DNA of 64,000 nt from Carnegiea gigantea (GCA_029747015.1 JAKOGI010001251.1:182001-246000), one strand, 5' to 3'. Shown: positions 32,850-46,357, counted from the stretch's first letter. The notes: generated by a model from the sequence alone, not told the origin. Numbers and translations: made by a program.

Positions 32850-33017
32850 TTGCCCTATTTAGACATAAGAAAATGAGGTGAAAAGAAAGTTGAAAGGAAA
32901 AAAATGAGGAGGGAAAAAAATGAGGAGGAAAGTCATTTTCTTTCTCTTGTTTGGATTAGAGAAAAAATATAAGGGAAAAAAAATTCCACTAAATTTTTTC
33001 CTTTATTTGGACTGGAG
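32850..33017. mobile_element. Second, shorter MITE-like copy
   Basis: CCCTATTTAGACATAAGAAAATG at the left and AATTTTTTCCTTTATTTGGAC at the right resemble the ends of 32327-32816 and are partly inverted to each other. Weak. Confidence 0.3.
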
Positions 33018-33562
33018 ATAATGCATGAAAAAAAAAAAAGAAAAACGTATCTTCTTAAGATCAAAATGTGATCTCCAAGTCCCCCTTTGCTAGCCAATAT
33101 CAATGAAACTCCCCAAAACAACACCATCAACAAAGAGGGAGACATACAATTGGGTCTCCTATCAAACTTTCTCACTTCGATGCAAACTTCTACGTCAAAC
33201 TTCTTGGTTTTGTTACAATTCAAAAGTTTACAAGAATCCATAGAGTTTTACAACTTCAATCAAATTATCCATAAAGTTTGGAGTTCTACTCAAAAAATAG
33301 CAACAACTACATAAACAGAACCAATAACATCAACAAGTTGAGAGCTCTAAAATTTTGAAATCCTAAGCTACTCTAAGAACTCATTGCCGAACTTTACTTT
33401 CAACCACAACTCACGATGGGCAACTAGGCAAGCATTAAAAACTCTAACTAATTTGGGGTCCACCAAAAGGGCTTGGTAGACATTCAATTGTGATATCTCA
33501 CTCAAACTTTCAATCTATAAATATAAATAACATCAAAACGATATTATGTTAACAACGACTAT
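33018..33562. other. Intergenic sequence, no gene recognised
   Basis: Short frames on both strands only. Nothing recognised. Confidence 0.4.
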
Positions 33563-33592
33563 CACTACAACATATCTTCCCAGTAACTACAT
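33563..33592. repeat. CACTA terminal inverted repeat, left
   Basis: CACTACAACA...CCCAGTAACTACAT. It pairs with 45086-45114. Confidence 0.85.
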
Positions 33593-35125
33593 TTATTGCA
33601 CATTGTTTGATAAACTTATAATTGTAACAATAAAAATTTGATAAACTTCCCTAAGCCGTGAATATTTCGTGCGTGAGTAGAATTACATACACTCGTTAGC
33701 TGTACCTATCCTGCTAATGCACGCAACATGTAGTAAGTCATTGCTCCAACAACAAATGTAGGTAATCATGGCCAAGTATAATATTGATATAATTTTAATT
33801 AATAAAATTGAACCTATATTTTTTACATCACAGTTGTAGCTACTTTTAATTTACTTTAAATTTTTATGATTGATAAGTTTCCCTTGCAATCTCCAACATA
33901 AATTCTAAATTGTTTTTTTTTTTTTTTTTTTTGCAGTGTTGTTTGAAAGAACTAAATCCATAAAAATTAATGCAAAAACCGAAATTCTTAAGTACATATA
34001 CCCAAAAGGAAGTCATCCACATAGAGTACCAGAGGGATTTACGTATATATACATATTCTCCAAAACTAAGTTGATTATCCTAACTAGATGACTTAACTAT
34101 AATATCATCCGAGCTGTACATGAGTTGTAAATATATTGGGCCCAAAAAAGTCATGTACATCAATTACTTGTTTCTCTAAAATATCAAAGTTTAACCAATT
34201 TAGAAGATGCAGGATTAACTAATACTATCTTCTCCATTTGGTAAGCCATTAGCTTTTTCACAATCTGCCATGATGTTTCAGTCGCCATTAGCTGTTTGAT
34301 CGGGAACAAATAATCAAAACATGGAACATATTAGCAATGTTGGTAGATTTCAACACCTTGCTGGTCACAGAGATAAATAGAATATGTCACAAATATATAA
34401 GCCAATAGAATGCATAAACTCATTATCTTTCTAATTCATAGAAACTAATTCCTTTAATTCCAACATGATATATGAGTTCTTCTATCCCAACAGAAACTTT
34501 GAACTCAAAGTGTGATTTTATGAATCATTCTTCCAGCTAGCATGCAACTGAAATGCAAGGGAATTTCTTGGAATTTACAACATAGTTTTGTTGAGCATTT
34601 TGTGAATCATACTTACAAATGACTAACTCAAAATTAGGTTAGAATGTCAAGATATTACACAGATGAAAGTATTACAAAAAGAATTTTATCCCCATGTCAA
34701 ACAATACCAACTTGAAAAAAATCCTATGTCCTTAATTGGTAGAAATCTTTTGGGTGGGTTTTGGGGGGGGGGGGGGACACTAGTAGGGCTTCTAATACAA
34801 AATTAGCATTTTACATCAATCACAATCCAAAAATTCATATGCTATAATTTCATATGATGTAAGAATTAATTAGACGCATCTAGGAGAGTACATATGCTAA
34901 ATAACTAAAAGAATGGGGGGTACTAACCTATAGGCAGTAAATATGCCCACTATATGTATGAGCTGCTGTTAGTGATCTAGAAGAGAGGGGGTTCATACAT
35001 CTACAGTCTTTTAATGCTGTTTGATACAGTACAACTTGAGATTCCAAATGGGCAACAACTTGCATAGTGTTCAATATCATTTGCTCTTGCTGCTGCATTC
35101 TATTTGGTTGCTAGACAAATACATT
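33593..35125 (-). other. 3' non-coding part of the large CACTA element
   Basis: No coding sequence recognised. There is a poly(T) run at 33908-33932 and a run of 14 G at 34763-34776, together with A/T-rich subterminal sequence. Confidence 0.5.
34763..34776. repeat. Poly(G) run, 14 G
   Basis: In TTTTGGGGGGGGGGGGGGACAC. Unusually long for A/T-rich sequence. It may form a G-quadruplex, and length error in sequencing is possible. Confidence 0.9.
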
Positions 35126-37155
35126 TTATAGGTGATGTAACTTGGTAGTAGTAGCATTGTCAATTACAATTTCTCCATCATTCCTTGTTATCAATGAACC
35201 ATCACGGAGGTGTTTCACTTGTGATTTAGTAACTCCCATTCCAAATAGTTGGGCTTGTCTAGGCTTATCATCACCCATGAAATATGTCCAAACTTCCTTA
35301 TCTATTTTAACTTCACTGGAATACAATGCACTAGCCCTATGACTTTCCATCCTCGCCTTCGCATCATTCTACATCATGAAATTAGGAATATGCTTTAGAA
35401 TAGTTGCAGCTTTGTCTACTACTCATGCGCTAATATGAAAGAACAAGTGAAATATATACCATGAAAGTTGTAGATTCAACTTCTACAAAAGATCCACCTT
35501 CCTTCTATGGGGGTGTAAAAAAACTCTACATATCTAGTTTGCCTTTTATTCTTCTCTTCCAATCAGAAATGACTGCGGGGTCATGTTATCAGGATATTGA
35601 AGTCCTCCAAATTAAAGAAACTAGAAGATTAAGAAAAGAAAAAACTCACAAATTCTGCACGGTATTGTGCAAGACTCTTAGTCCCTGCGGTGTGCGTGTG
35701 AGAGTTCAATGCCCGTGTAGCCTTTCCATTTTGTGAGTATTTCTATCAATGAGAAATGTAGAAGTAATTCAAACTCATGGACACATAAAAACTAGTTCTC
35801 GATTCTTTTGCTTAGCCAAAAATATAAGCGATTTTGCCTTTCCCATTAGAGTACCTTGAATTCAGCCAATTTTAGATAGTTCTTGTACCCTGACAATTAA
35901 GGAACCGAAAAATCTTTTGGGTGGGGAGTTTATCAAGCTCTTCCTCAATTTCACTCACAGCAAATTGATGTTGCTTCAAAGCTTATTCTAACTCATTGCC
36001 AAATAGCCCTACAACTTGTAGAATTGTCTTCAAGTTTTTTTGTTGATTACCTTCAACTTGTTGGAAAGATTCTTTGTTCTACTTATGCCTCACGCTTCGA
36101 AACTTGATGCCAAAAATGTCAGTAAGAGCCTTCTCAACATCAACACGTTTAGGAATAAAAAAATTTCAGCTGTGAAATATTGAAAAGAAAATAAAAGTTA
36201 ATAACATAAAAGTAAAATATAATTGGTAAATTCAACTTGTCTAACAGAATTTGCAACTTATCAAATATTTATCCTCATTTGTTATTGCAACTCAAATACC
36301 TGTGCAACTTTTGTTCAACTTTGGATTAAAAATTAACATAAATATAAAATTGTATTAAGAAGCATTTAAGAAAAATTTATAGCTTACCCATAGATTCCTC
36401 AATGTTTCGGCACCATAATTTTCCTTCACCTTCTTAAAATCTTTAGCATCACGAGGGCAAAGATTTGGGTCTTTCATCAATGACACCATCCACCTACTCA
36501 ACGCACTTCTAGGATCTCGAATTGGTTTCCCAGCACTATTAAATGATATCAAAACCCTCTCACCATCTCGTAACTTATGTATGTCCTTTGACTTGAAATC
36601 CTTCTTCTTTGTTACGTTCCCACTTTCATCTATATATATGTTTAAAGGAGAATATCTTAACACATTAAAATTATCGAAAATAATATTAGTTGCAAAGGAT
36701 GTACAACAAGCATATTCTTTAGATAGACCAGTAACTTATGTGTTGACTTCACACGGAAAAAAAGGAACTAAAATATTACCAACAACCTCAATAACTTTTC
36801 CAAAACTCTGATGATCTATCGATGGGTCTTATGCTGAATTTGGGTGATCACTCATTACATTTGACTCTTCCTCATCATTTGAATGTGTCTCTTCTGCTTT
36901 ATGACTTGAGGGTTGTGATTGAGAATTAGAATATGGAGATTGGCAGCGGATATAACGAGATGCCATTGGTTGGGAAAATAGAGCTTGTAATTGAGAATTA
37001 TGTGACAATGGTGATAGTTGATCATTATTTGGAACAAAAGGTGATGACCTCTTAACTTGTGGCTGAAATTTGGTAGCACAGGTTGGTGTATATGGCAAAA
37101 CTCTGCATAAAAGAAGAATGTTATATAAGATGTGATTCATTGTCCAATGATCCAA
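35126..37155 (-). pseudogene. CACTA TNP1-like (Transposase_24/Ptta) protein, decayed
   Basis: The second CACTA protein, thought to bind subterminal repeats. On the minus strand it starts with a Ser/Pro/Gln-rich part (37155-36830: QSPYSNSQSQPSSHK). Then a domain (36663-36355) follows with KDIHKLRDGERVLISFNSAGKP and RWMVSLMKDPNLCPRD, equal to the N-terminal 'R-I-V-x-F-N-x-x-G-Q-P' region of these proteins. The C-terminal region (35350-35126) has VWTYFMGDDKPRQAQLFGMG and VTKSQVKHL. Between them (36350-35360) frames are broken by many stops, including a degenerate coiled-coil-like part (FAVSEIEEELDKL). Intron positions cannot be fixed. Confidence 0.65.
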
Positions 37156-37889
37156 GAGGCTATAAATGTTTATTCAAAAATCCAAGGTTGGCAGTGGCCA
37201 TATTTGGTGAAGTGGTATAGCAAAAACTTGATAAATTATGTGGCATAGGACTTGTAGATGGCTAAGAGGTGGAAAGAGGGGACAATGTAATAGGTAACTA
37301 AACACAAACAACAAGCTCAGGATGCTAAAGATGTTCATTTAAGGCTAGCATTAATTGGGAATTGGGATGTTCAAGTGGGGATTTAGATAACTTGGCTTGG
37401 CAAGGTGTCCTTGAATTTTGTACCCTTTTTTTTTTTTTTTCTACTTCTACACATTTTGTGATGACTGGGACATCTGAAAATCAATGAAAAAAATGTATTA
37501 ACATAACCACATAAAAACTAACTAAAATAAGCGTTGTAGACAAGTAAATAAGGCAATATATAAAAAAGAGGGAGTAAACTAAACAAGGCAACAAGATTAC
37601 CTTGATTGACATAGAAGGTTGCATATTTCATTGGTAACTTTAAACTATATATGCACTATATTTAGTAAACCAAATGAGAAATCATATAGTAGTTGACAAA
37701 TTCTTTTAAATAAAGTACTTCTCACATAATAACAATGTTGCAAAAGAAAAGCACTACTATGTATGCAATGGTGAATCTCCAGATGTCACAGACTTGCACA
37801 AGATATCAGTAAAATAGTTTAAGCACCAATTATTTATCCTTGACGAATTAGAGGGCAAACTTCCGTGTAACTTTTGCCATCATCCTCCT

Positions 37890-40800
37890 CTACATTATGC
37901 CCATGTCATACAAGTCTCTTGGCTTTGTCCTGATGATGTGCTTCTAATTACCATCTCTATGGTCATCCACATAAAATACTTGCTTCACTTAAGATGATAA
38001 CACAAATGAATCATCCTTTAAATTTCTCCCAGTATAAATCGAATCTCAAAATTTCACAAGAGGAAATTCAAATTTATCCACCTTGAATCCTCTAGCGGAC
38101 TCAATATTGACCCATTTACATTTAAAAAGAACCACCTTAGACCTTCTATAGTAATCTAACTCATAAATTTTATGGATCTGCCCATAAGAATTTTGTGATA
38201 TACCGTTTCCTCTAATTACTTCTACAACTACACTGAAGTGTTGAGTATTCCTTTGGAGTTCATGGTCCTCGGTATAAAATTGATACCCGTTGACAATAAA
38301 GGCCTTATACTTTTTAATATAAGAACTTGGGCTTCAAGCAAGGGCTATTATTTCTTCTCTACAATTTTCCCTCTCCATGGACAACACCTGTAATTGTTTG
38401 ATATGACTATCATACCAAGACCTATAATTTATCATAAAATATGTTTTATGAGGGTTGTTGAACCTAGTCATGAAGCCAAGAAGAGAAATCTTCTAAAATC
38501 TACTTAGCTTCCAATCAGTCAGTAACTCTTTCACAATAAGTAGTGCATCGTTAATGCAAGAATTTTCTGCGACAATTAGTAGGTTAAGTTTGTTATAGAT
38601 ATTTAACATAGTTAGATTATTATTTTTCAATAGATAATGTTACTTACTCCTAATAAGGGTTGATGTGGTCACCACGCAGTAACACACAGTGATGTGCTTG
38701 AGCATGTGAGTTATCGTCAAGTTGGACACTCTCAATTGCTCCAATAATACAACCCTTAAAATTGAACAAGTACTTTTCCTTATTAACCTCACTATCATCA
38801 TTTCTTTGAGCATGATTTAGTCGAGTCTCAACAGCCTTAAAATACCTTGAACAAAAGATAAAACACTCATTTGCAATGTACCTTTCTACCATTGATCTCT
38901 TCGGTTGAGCTCTATTACTAACACTTGATTTTAGGATCACTAGAAACCTTTGCAAGTTTTGTAAATTTTTTTATTAGTATAAAAATATAATTAATTCAAA
39001 ATAAAATCACAAGAAATTCAAAATTTACCTTTCGATAGGGTACATCCATCGATAAAGGCCCTCCAAGTTTGGCTTATGAGACAAAATGGATGATCAAATG
39101 AACCATGATAGTAAAAGAACTAGGGGAAAATATTGCCTCTAGATTGCACAATGTTCTTGCAACTCAATTTTGCAGTTCATCTAATTCACAAGGATTAATT
39201 ACTTTCGCACATATTGTCTTAAAAAAATAACATAATTCAGATATCACCTTCGCCACCTTTTTCTTATCATCAGAATGCATGGAGGCCCGACCTATGATAG
39301 GCAAAAGATCCTACATTAAAATATGACAATCATGGCTCTTTAGATTAGTAAGCTTTCGATCTTTCAAATTGACCCCCTTGGAAATATTTGATGCATATCC
39401 ATCAGGAAGCTCAAGATCTTTTAGCACTTGTAAGAAAGCACTCTTCTCAGAAGCTGACAAAGTGTAGCACGCATGAGGTATATAAGACTTCTTGTTAGGA
39501 TGATCAATCACATGGAGTTTAGGTTTATACCCATGTTCATTAAATCCCTTCGCGCCTTCTCATTATCTTTATACTTTCCATCAACATTTAGCAATGTCTC
39601 AAGCAAATTATCGCAAATATTTTTCTCAATGTGCCTCACATCGAGATTGTGTCTAAGAAGATTATGTTCCCAATAAGGCAAATCAAAGAAGATACTTCTT
39701 TTGTTCTATAGTACTTGCTCCCCATCAACATCATCTTGAATAAAATCATCATTAGCATTCTCAACAAGATCAACATAAGATAGCATGTTCCTGGAAAGCA
39801 CAAGGTGTGAGATTTCCTTTATCTTCTTTTACCCTCTTATTTGAGGATTTAGAAGTCTTTCCATATTTGAAGGAAATTCTATTTCACTCTTTTATTATAT
39901 CACATCCACTTGGCTGGGTTGGAGGGCTACCAAACTCCATAGAGCCATCAAACATATCTCTTTGAAGTCAATATGGGTGGTTCGGTTCTAACCACCTTCG
40001 ATGGCCCATGTAGCTAAAATTTTTTCCATGCTTCAGCCAAATAGAATGGGTGGAGGTAGTGTAACTAGGGCAAGCAACACGACCCTTAGTACTCCAACCA
40101 GATAAATTTACATAAGTGGGGAAATCATTTGTAGTGGAGTGATGTACTGTCTGCAATGTGAAATGTTCTTTAGCAAAAGCATCATACGCATCTATGCTAT
40201 TCTATAGCATATTCAACTCATGTACTAAAGGTTGCAAATAAACATCAATATCATTTTTAGGACCTTTCTCCCCAGGAATAATGATTGACAAGATAAATGA
40301 TGTTTATTTCATACACAACCAAGGGGGCAAGTTTTATGGGATCAATATAACTGGCCAAGTACTATTTATAGTACTCATTGTACGAAAAGGATTAAACCCA
40401 TCGCTTATAAGTCCAAGCGTAACAATACTGGGGTCTAATGCAAACTCTTTATGTCGATGATCAAACTCTTTCTAAGCTAAACCATCAGCAGGATGTCTCA
40501 ATTTTCCATCTCTTGGACAATAAGTGTAACACCATTTAGCCGTTGTTGCACATGAATAAATTCTTTTCAATCTTGGAATCAATGGGGAATAACGCAACAC
40601 TTTGGTAGGCTTTGGCATTACTAACTTACAAGAATTCAGGTCATCTCCTTCTGCATTTGTGGCTTCATCATGTCGAATCTTATACTGAGAAGCCCCACAA
40701 ACATTATATGATTGTTCATTTATTGTGGACCCTAATATAGCAGACAATCGTTAGGACATGCATGGATTTTCTTATAACCAAGGCCTAAATCATTTGTTAA

Positions 40801-41543
40801 CTTCCTAAACTCATTTATGGAAGATGGCAAAGATGTCAAAAATGGAAAGACATCCTTTAATAGTTCTAACAACATGGTGAAAATCTTAAAGGATAATCCA
40901 CCTAGACATTTAAGATGATACAGCTGCAAGTTGAATGCTAACTTTGAGTATTTGCACCCATCGTAATGCTTTTCATCACAATCATCCACTAGTTTTTGAA
41001 ATCTAGCAACATTAACATTCGATAAAGGACTTGGGTGTTGTATATCTGATTGAAAATTGTTATGAATAATATCAACATCTCCATCCCTATCTTGGTCTGC
41101 ATCTACGACCATATTCTCAATGGTTAATTTCAGTTGTTTCATCTATTTCTCTATCAACATCATCTCGGTCAATACATGAGTTTATAGAGGCATGTCTTAT
41201 CATCTCGAAGCAGTGACCTTAAATCATACATAGTTTTAGAATTGAGACAAGCCGCACCTGTTTGATCAAATTGAGGCATTAAATTTACAGTGCTAGAAGT
41301 GTCATGTTCTGGTGTCATTTTTTCACCATGAAACACCCATGTGGTGTAACCATGCAAAAACCTATATTTTAGAATATGATTATGAGTAGCATCACATGTT
41401 TGTCTTTTCTCATTGCAACATCTCACACATGGATAAGATATTGTCCCCTGCAAAGCTTTTTCACTTGCAAAATGAATAAAATGTTTGGCCCCTTCCCTAT
41501 AAGCTTGGCTATGAATAGCTAATTTGATCCAACTTTTGTCCAT
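37890..41543 (-). pseudogene. CACTA TNP2-like transposase (Transposase_21), decayed
   Basis: The transposase that cuts CACTA ends. Domains in order on the minus strand are as follows. A transposase-associated domain (41543-41169) has MDKSWIKLAIHSQAYREG, YPCVRC and YTTWVFHGE. Transposase_21 follows with LPSSINEFRKLTNDLGLGYK (40830-40770), YSPLIPRLKRIYS (40620-40560), TLGLISDGFNPFR (about 40380-40420; the D of DGFNPF is a presumed catalytic residue) and LSGWSTKGRVACP (40060-40110). A DUF4218-like region (39511-38800) has NKKSYIPHACYTLS, SMVERYIANECFIFCSRYF and HPF-type spacing. A DUF4216-like region (38210-37890) has KVVLFKCKWVNIES, VKQVFYVDDHRDGN and IIRTKPRDLYDMG. Stops and frameshifts interrupt every domain. 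In intact relatives this is one protein of about 1000 residues. Confidence 0.85.
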
Positions 41544-44500
41544 TTTGTCAAAAGCAAGAAAATTTAATTCTTCCTATTTAAAAAAGACATTGTCTCATAA
41601 ATAGAGGCGGCTACTAGCACTAATGCCTGGTAAACTTCATCAAGGGAGTTAACACTCATTTGTCCACCATTGTCATCCTCTTATTGTTTAGATTGATTAG
41701 TAGCTAGGAGCGTTAATAGAGTGAACTAAACAAAAAACAATACAACCACCTAAGCATGTCATAGTAAAAATTAGTATGTGCAAAGCATTTTAGTTGTGAA
41801 TTTCATCATAAAATATAATTTTATTTTATTAGTCTCTTTCTCTGATTCAGTAGCCTATGCATTTATCCCCATAAGATTTGGATTGTAAACTAATATAGAG
41901 ATGTAAAGTACCTGAAAATAATTTCAATGTGAACTACAACTTTAATCTTTCTCCAACCTGTAATGTATCAAATCGTAGATGACAAATATTAAAATTAGAA
42001 TAGCATTAGCAACATACAACACATAGTAAATTATATAATATGATAGTAGAAAGACATAGGGATAACATCCCGTTTTGAATTAAACAAAACTAAAATAGCA
42101 ATTCATCCTAATAAAACAATAATAATCTATTTTTTTTTCTTTTCTTCTCCTCACCTTCCCTTGCTTAACAAAGTCCTATCGTGGAAAGCTAAATAAGCTC
42201 CATATATTTAATTATGTGCTTCTTCAAAAACTTAGAGTGATGCTATAGTACATCAGCAAGACCTACTCTTATGGAACATATGACTTGCCTGAGTTCTGTT
42301 AATATAATGGTATAACCACAATTACATGATAAAAATGAAGTTGGATTATATGCCAAAAAAAAATCTAACTCAATCACATTTTTGTCCTAGGGAATGAACA
42401 AGGGATAAAAACATCTTTACAAAAAAGATAGTAGTAAGAGAACATGTGAACTCTAACAATATCTCATTCTGTATTTTGTGGTATAACAAAATCACAATAG
42501 TGATGTACACGACAATTATCCCATGTCTTTGGAGACCTATCTTATGAAATGCAACTCACTTGCTAAGTAATCAACACTCAGAAGAATGCATGCTTCAAAG
42601 ATATTGTTAGAAATTTTGAAAATTACACAATGTTATGCTAAGTAGATGCCTATCTATACCAGTTTGCACCTTTTCTTGAAAAGAATTATATTACAATCTT
42701 TACTTCATTTAATTTAGATTGATTTCCATCAAAGTTTAAACCAATATGATGATCACTTTGTTCACCACATAATGTGGTTATCATATAACCCCTGCCAATG
42801 AGAACATTATATACATGTGCTTACCACGAGAAAGTGTACACTAATATGTCTCTAACTAAAAGGGATAAGATAAAAGAAGATTATAGGGGATGCTAAGCCA
42901 TCAATCCGCCTTATGGAAATAAAAGGAAACTAAATTTATATTAAATCCCTTTAGACTTAAATATAATTAACCCTTCAAAAATCCACTCATGCTTCGTAAA
43001 TTAGCTTAAGTTTGCAGGTGACAATTCATAAAATTACACAAGTTAAAAACAACATTCTTTCTCACTCATTGGTCTCTCGTGTATGGCAATTCCTAAGGCT
43101 ATATTACAGTTGCCACGATTCATACATCCATTGGTTTCAAACGAGGGTTTGGACTTAGCCACCTAAGATAGCCCATGTCATTTTCAAAAACTTCCCTGTA
43201 TTGTGCATAGGCCTGAGTTTGATTCTGGCTTGCAAAGTTGGGTTATAATCTTCTTATATGATGCCCCACTTTGTTTTGCCATTCAGGCATGATTTTGAAT
43301 GAATTCTTACTCTCTCAATGAATTATTTCACGGATTCAAGATTTCGGCAGAAATAACCTCTTAAAAATGCCTGGAGTAAAGACCCATAGTCTTTCAAGTT
43401 GACAATGACAACCTCAAACTATGTAGACAGAAGCTTGGTTAGTCTTACTGAGTGATGAGTGGATGTCACAAAAACTTGAAGTAAATGGCATGACTTTAAT
43501 TAATGGATTTGTGCAGTAATATAACCCCTTCACCTCTTTTAATGATACAAAAACAGAGCATAAGCACATAGCTGCACATCTTTGGAATATAATGTTAGAG
43601 ACCACTAGACACTTAATGGTTCCTAGTTCCAAAATCCACGCAAGAACCTAAACATAGTTTCTTCAATATTAATGTATGTCATTATATTTGCATTAGAGCT
43701 TGAACTTACACTAATGCACATTTCAGCAATTGTAAAAGTTGAATTTATAGAATAATAGGCGACGTAATAAATAGCTTGTGATAATCTCTCCAAAATTTTC
43801 CCTCATTGAAGCTCTCTTCAGCACTTGGAGCTGCCAAGCAGCCCATCATCACAAGTACATGATTAAGATTTTTCATGGAATTATTACCTAGCATTAGCCA
43901 CCATTCTATAGCTTGAATCACAATTATAAACAGAGGGGGAGTAAATATGAACATTACACCTAAAAAGTTACCTTAACTTCAGGGTCTCCCCAAATTAGTA
44001 ATTTTATGAAATATAAAATCCTACATACAATCTGACAGCATTAGTTGTCCAAGTTTGTCCAAAAAGTTTTTTGAGCCCATAGTTTTTCCCTCAGAAAAAC
44101 TAATAACCCCAGTGAAGTGCAACCTCATCAATCTTTCTGAGCTCACTATCAAATTCTATAGTCTGTGGACAAATTACTAACAACACGCTCTACCTCGTAA
44201 GAAAAAAATCATGATCAATTAGAAAATTTGAGCACTCAAAGTTGATACACAATACAATTTAATCTCCTCACCCTTAAATTTTTCCCTCTCTTTGTCCTCT
44301 AACAACCCCCAAATTTTCCTTTGCATTTATTCTACACAGATAACTAATTAACTCAAAAACCATAAAAGATGCACTATAGGATCATGAAACCACATTGTGG
44401 AGAAGAAGAGAAATTCCAACAGGGTAGTGCATAATTAGTTAGAACTTAAAAGCATGCAAGATAAGAAAACCTAAAACCAAAATTGATAACCATTCAAGAT

Positions 44501-45085
44501 AAGAACACTTGGCTTAGTTACGTTTCCAAATCAGGCAGCAAAGGCAAAGAGATGCTAGAGTATTTCAACTAAAACCATTGAAGATGAGACTACTTCTTGC
44601 CATGAATGTGTGAGTGAAGGCAGCGAAGACTCCTCGTGGTGGTCGACACTTCGAGAAGGCAAACTGATCTGTGAGCATGAAACCATTAGACACAAAGAGG
44701 AAGCATTTTTTTCAATTTCAGAATGTCTAGACTGTTCTATATATATCCCACCCCATCGAACCTATCTTTAAAAATTAAAAACTAAAAAATTTAAGCAATT
44801 AGAAGGAAATGAAAGTTTTTTCTTTGGCAGTATCGTTTTTCAATGACCCGCCAATGCCAAAAATTGGGCCCAAATTCTAGACTTCAATATTGCTAGTTTT
44901 ATCCAAGTATATCAAAAAATTATAAAAAGTTGCAGCACCTTTAGACGTATATCTAAGATTATTTTAATTAAATAGTTAGACTTAAAGGTGGAGCAAATAT
45001 TTAGCTACATTTGACCTCTAACTAATGGAAAAAAAAAACCCCTTATTTTTGGCTTCTGCATTTGAATCAAGTGTAACAATATCAC
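41544..45085 (-). other. 5' non-coding part of the large CACTA element
   Basis: 3.5 kb upstream (on the minus strand) of the transposase start without a recognisable gene. Frames at 43414-43954 show no similarity I know. It may hold the promoter and an unrecognised insertion. It is A/T-rich throughout. Confidence 0.45.
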
Positions 45086-45114
45086 TGTAATTACTGGAAC
45101 ATTTTGTTATAGTG
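45086..45114. repeat. CACTA terminal inverted repeat, right
   Basis: TGTAATTACTGGAACATTTTGTTATAGTG, split here as TGTAATTACTGGAACA and TTTTGTTATAGTG. It is inverted to 33563-33592. TSD TAT follows. Confidence 0.85.
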
Positions 45115-45232
45115 TATTTTTTTTTAATATCTAGCTTCATACAACAATAATACACATAACACATGTCAGCATGCAAACAATAGTATGTTCATATTTGACA
45201 GCTCACAATAGCACAACCTGACTATTACATGT

Positions 45233-45575
45233 TGTGATGCCTCGAAAATTCTAATATGTTTATTCACTAACCTGTAGCCTATTTAATGCAGCAGGAAAAA
45301 AAAGCTAGTGGGGTGTCATTGCTATATTTTATTAAGAAATACAAGTCAAATAGGAGGTTCATTAAAATAATAGCAAAGTCAACTGTTCAAAAAGTCAATG
45401 GTCCAAAAGTCAAACTCAGCCAATTCACAAGGTTTAAAATTTCTTCATGCTAAATAAAAAGACTTAAAGTAAACTATTATTCGACCTCGCTCACATCCTA
45501 TTCTCGTGCAGCACATTAGTACATGAAAACAAAATATTTCAACCATTGACACGAAGCTCAATGATGTCTGCCCTT
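45233..45575 (-). repeat. Ty3/gypsy LTR end in inverted orientation
   Basis: TGTGATGCCTCGAAAATTC...AACAAAATATTTC is the reverse complement, at roughly 80 %, of the LTR end at 60265-60602 (which ends TTTCCAAGGCGTCACA). Landmarks are TTCACTAACCTGTAGCCTATTTAATG, GAAATACAAG, GTTCATTAAAATAATA and TTCATGCTAAATAAAA. Thus it is a fragment of the same LTR family on the minus strand, cut at about 45575. Confidence 0.75.
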
Positions 45576-46172
45576 AGCAGGAAAACAGCTACTTAATTCA
45601 ATTCAAACATTTAACTACTTATCTAGGGATCACGAACTATGGGGTATAGTCTTGGCTGAAACCATAGAATGCTACGATGCATGTGCCTAGTGGTTGACGC
45701 TAAGCTTGGCTATTAATTTCAATGAGCTAAGTGGATGACTATTAAGGTGCCTAGTTACCTTTGTGGACTTGTATTCAAGGTGATTTTGCAGTTAAACATG
45801 ACCATTGAGGTACTAAGTTAAAAACAGTATCCTAGGTAAAAAGTGAACTTAATGTGGTACAAGAGGCAGGCGATTATTGTGGCATGATATAGGAGGGCCC
45901 ATAACCATCTTTGAACTTCGTTTTACCTGTGGCTTCCTCTACCTTACCAACCGCTAAAATCTTCTACCTTTTCGATCTATTGTATTCTATATTACTTGGA
46001 TAACTTCTTCCTAACCCTATTGTAATAAATTGCCTATTGGGAATAACATTTGCTACTTTGTCATTGATATCTTTATCTGCGAATATAACATGCCTTATAC
46101 CTTCCTAGAACCTTGTGATCCCTTGCTTTTATTCATCCATTTGTTGCTTCCACTTTTTGATTTTATACATTC
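45576..46172. other. Unidentified sequence next to the inverted LTR end
   Basis: No gene or element recognised. It continues, after removal of the hAT insertion and one TSD copy, into 50030 onward. Confidence 0.4.
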
Positions 46173-46180
46173 ACTTGACT
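46173..46180. repeat. TSD ACTTGACT of the hAT element, left
   Basis: An 8-bp duplication, typical for hAT. The right copy is at 50030-50037. Confidence 0.95.
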
Positions 46181-46354
46181 TAGGCCTGGCAATTTCACCC
46201 GAACCCGATGAATACCCGACTTACCCGACCCGAAAAATCGGGTGAAAATCCGATTAAATGGATGAATTAAACGGGTGATGGATAACCGGGTGATGGATCG
46301 GGTCGGATTCGGGTGATGCTCCACCCGACCCATCACCCGACCCGCCACCCGTTT

Positions 46355-46357
<3 letters not shown>

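Larger units (their letters stand above)
33563..45114 (-). mobile_element. Degenerate CACTA (En/Spm) transposon, 11.55 kb
   Basis: The left end CACTACAACATATCTTCCCAGTAACTACA and the right end, read inward on the minus strand, CACTATAACAAAATGTTCCAGTAATTACA are inverted matches of about 29 bp. The flanks are TAT (33560-33562) and TAT (45115-45117), the 3-bp TSD of CACTA elements. Inside, on the minus strand, are a TNP2-like transposase pseudogene (41543-37890) and a TNP1-like pseudogene (37155-35126), in the order usual for the superfamily. Both are full of stops, so the element is old and not autonomous. Confidence 0.88.

Noticed and set aside
33087..33314. 75-residue + strand frame and its antisense partner
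   Set aside because: No recognisable domain, high A/T content and no conserved neighbours.
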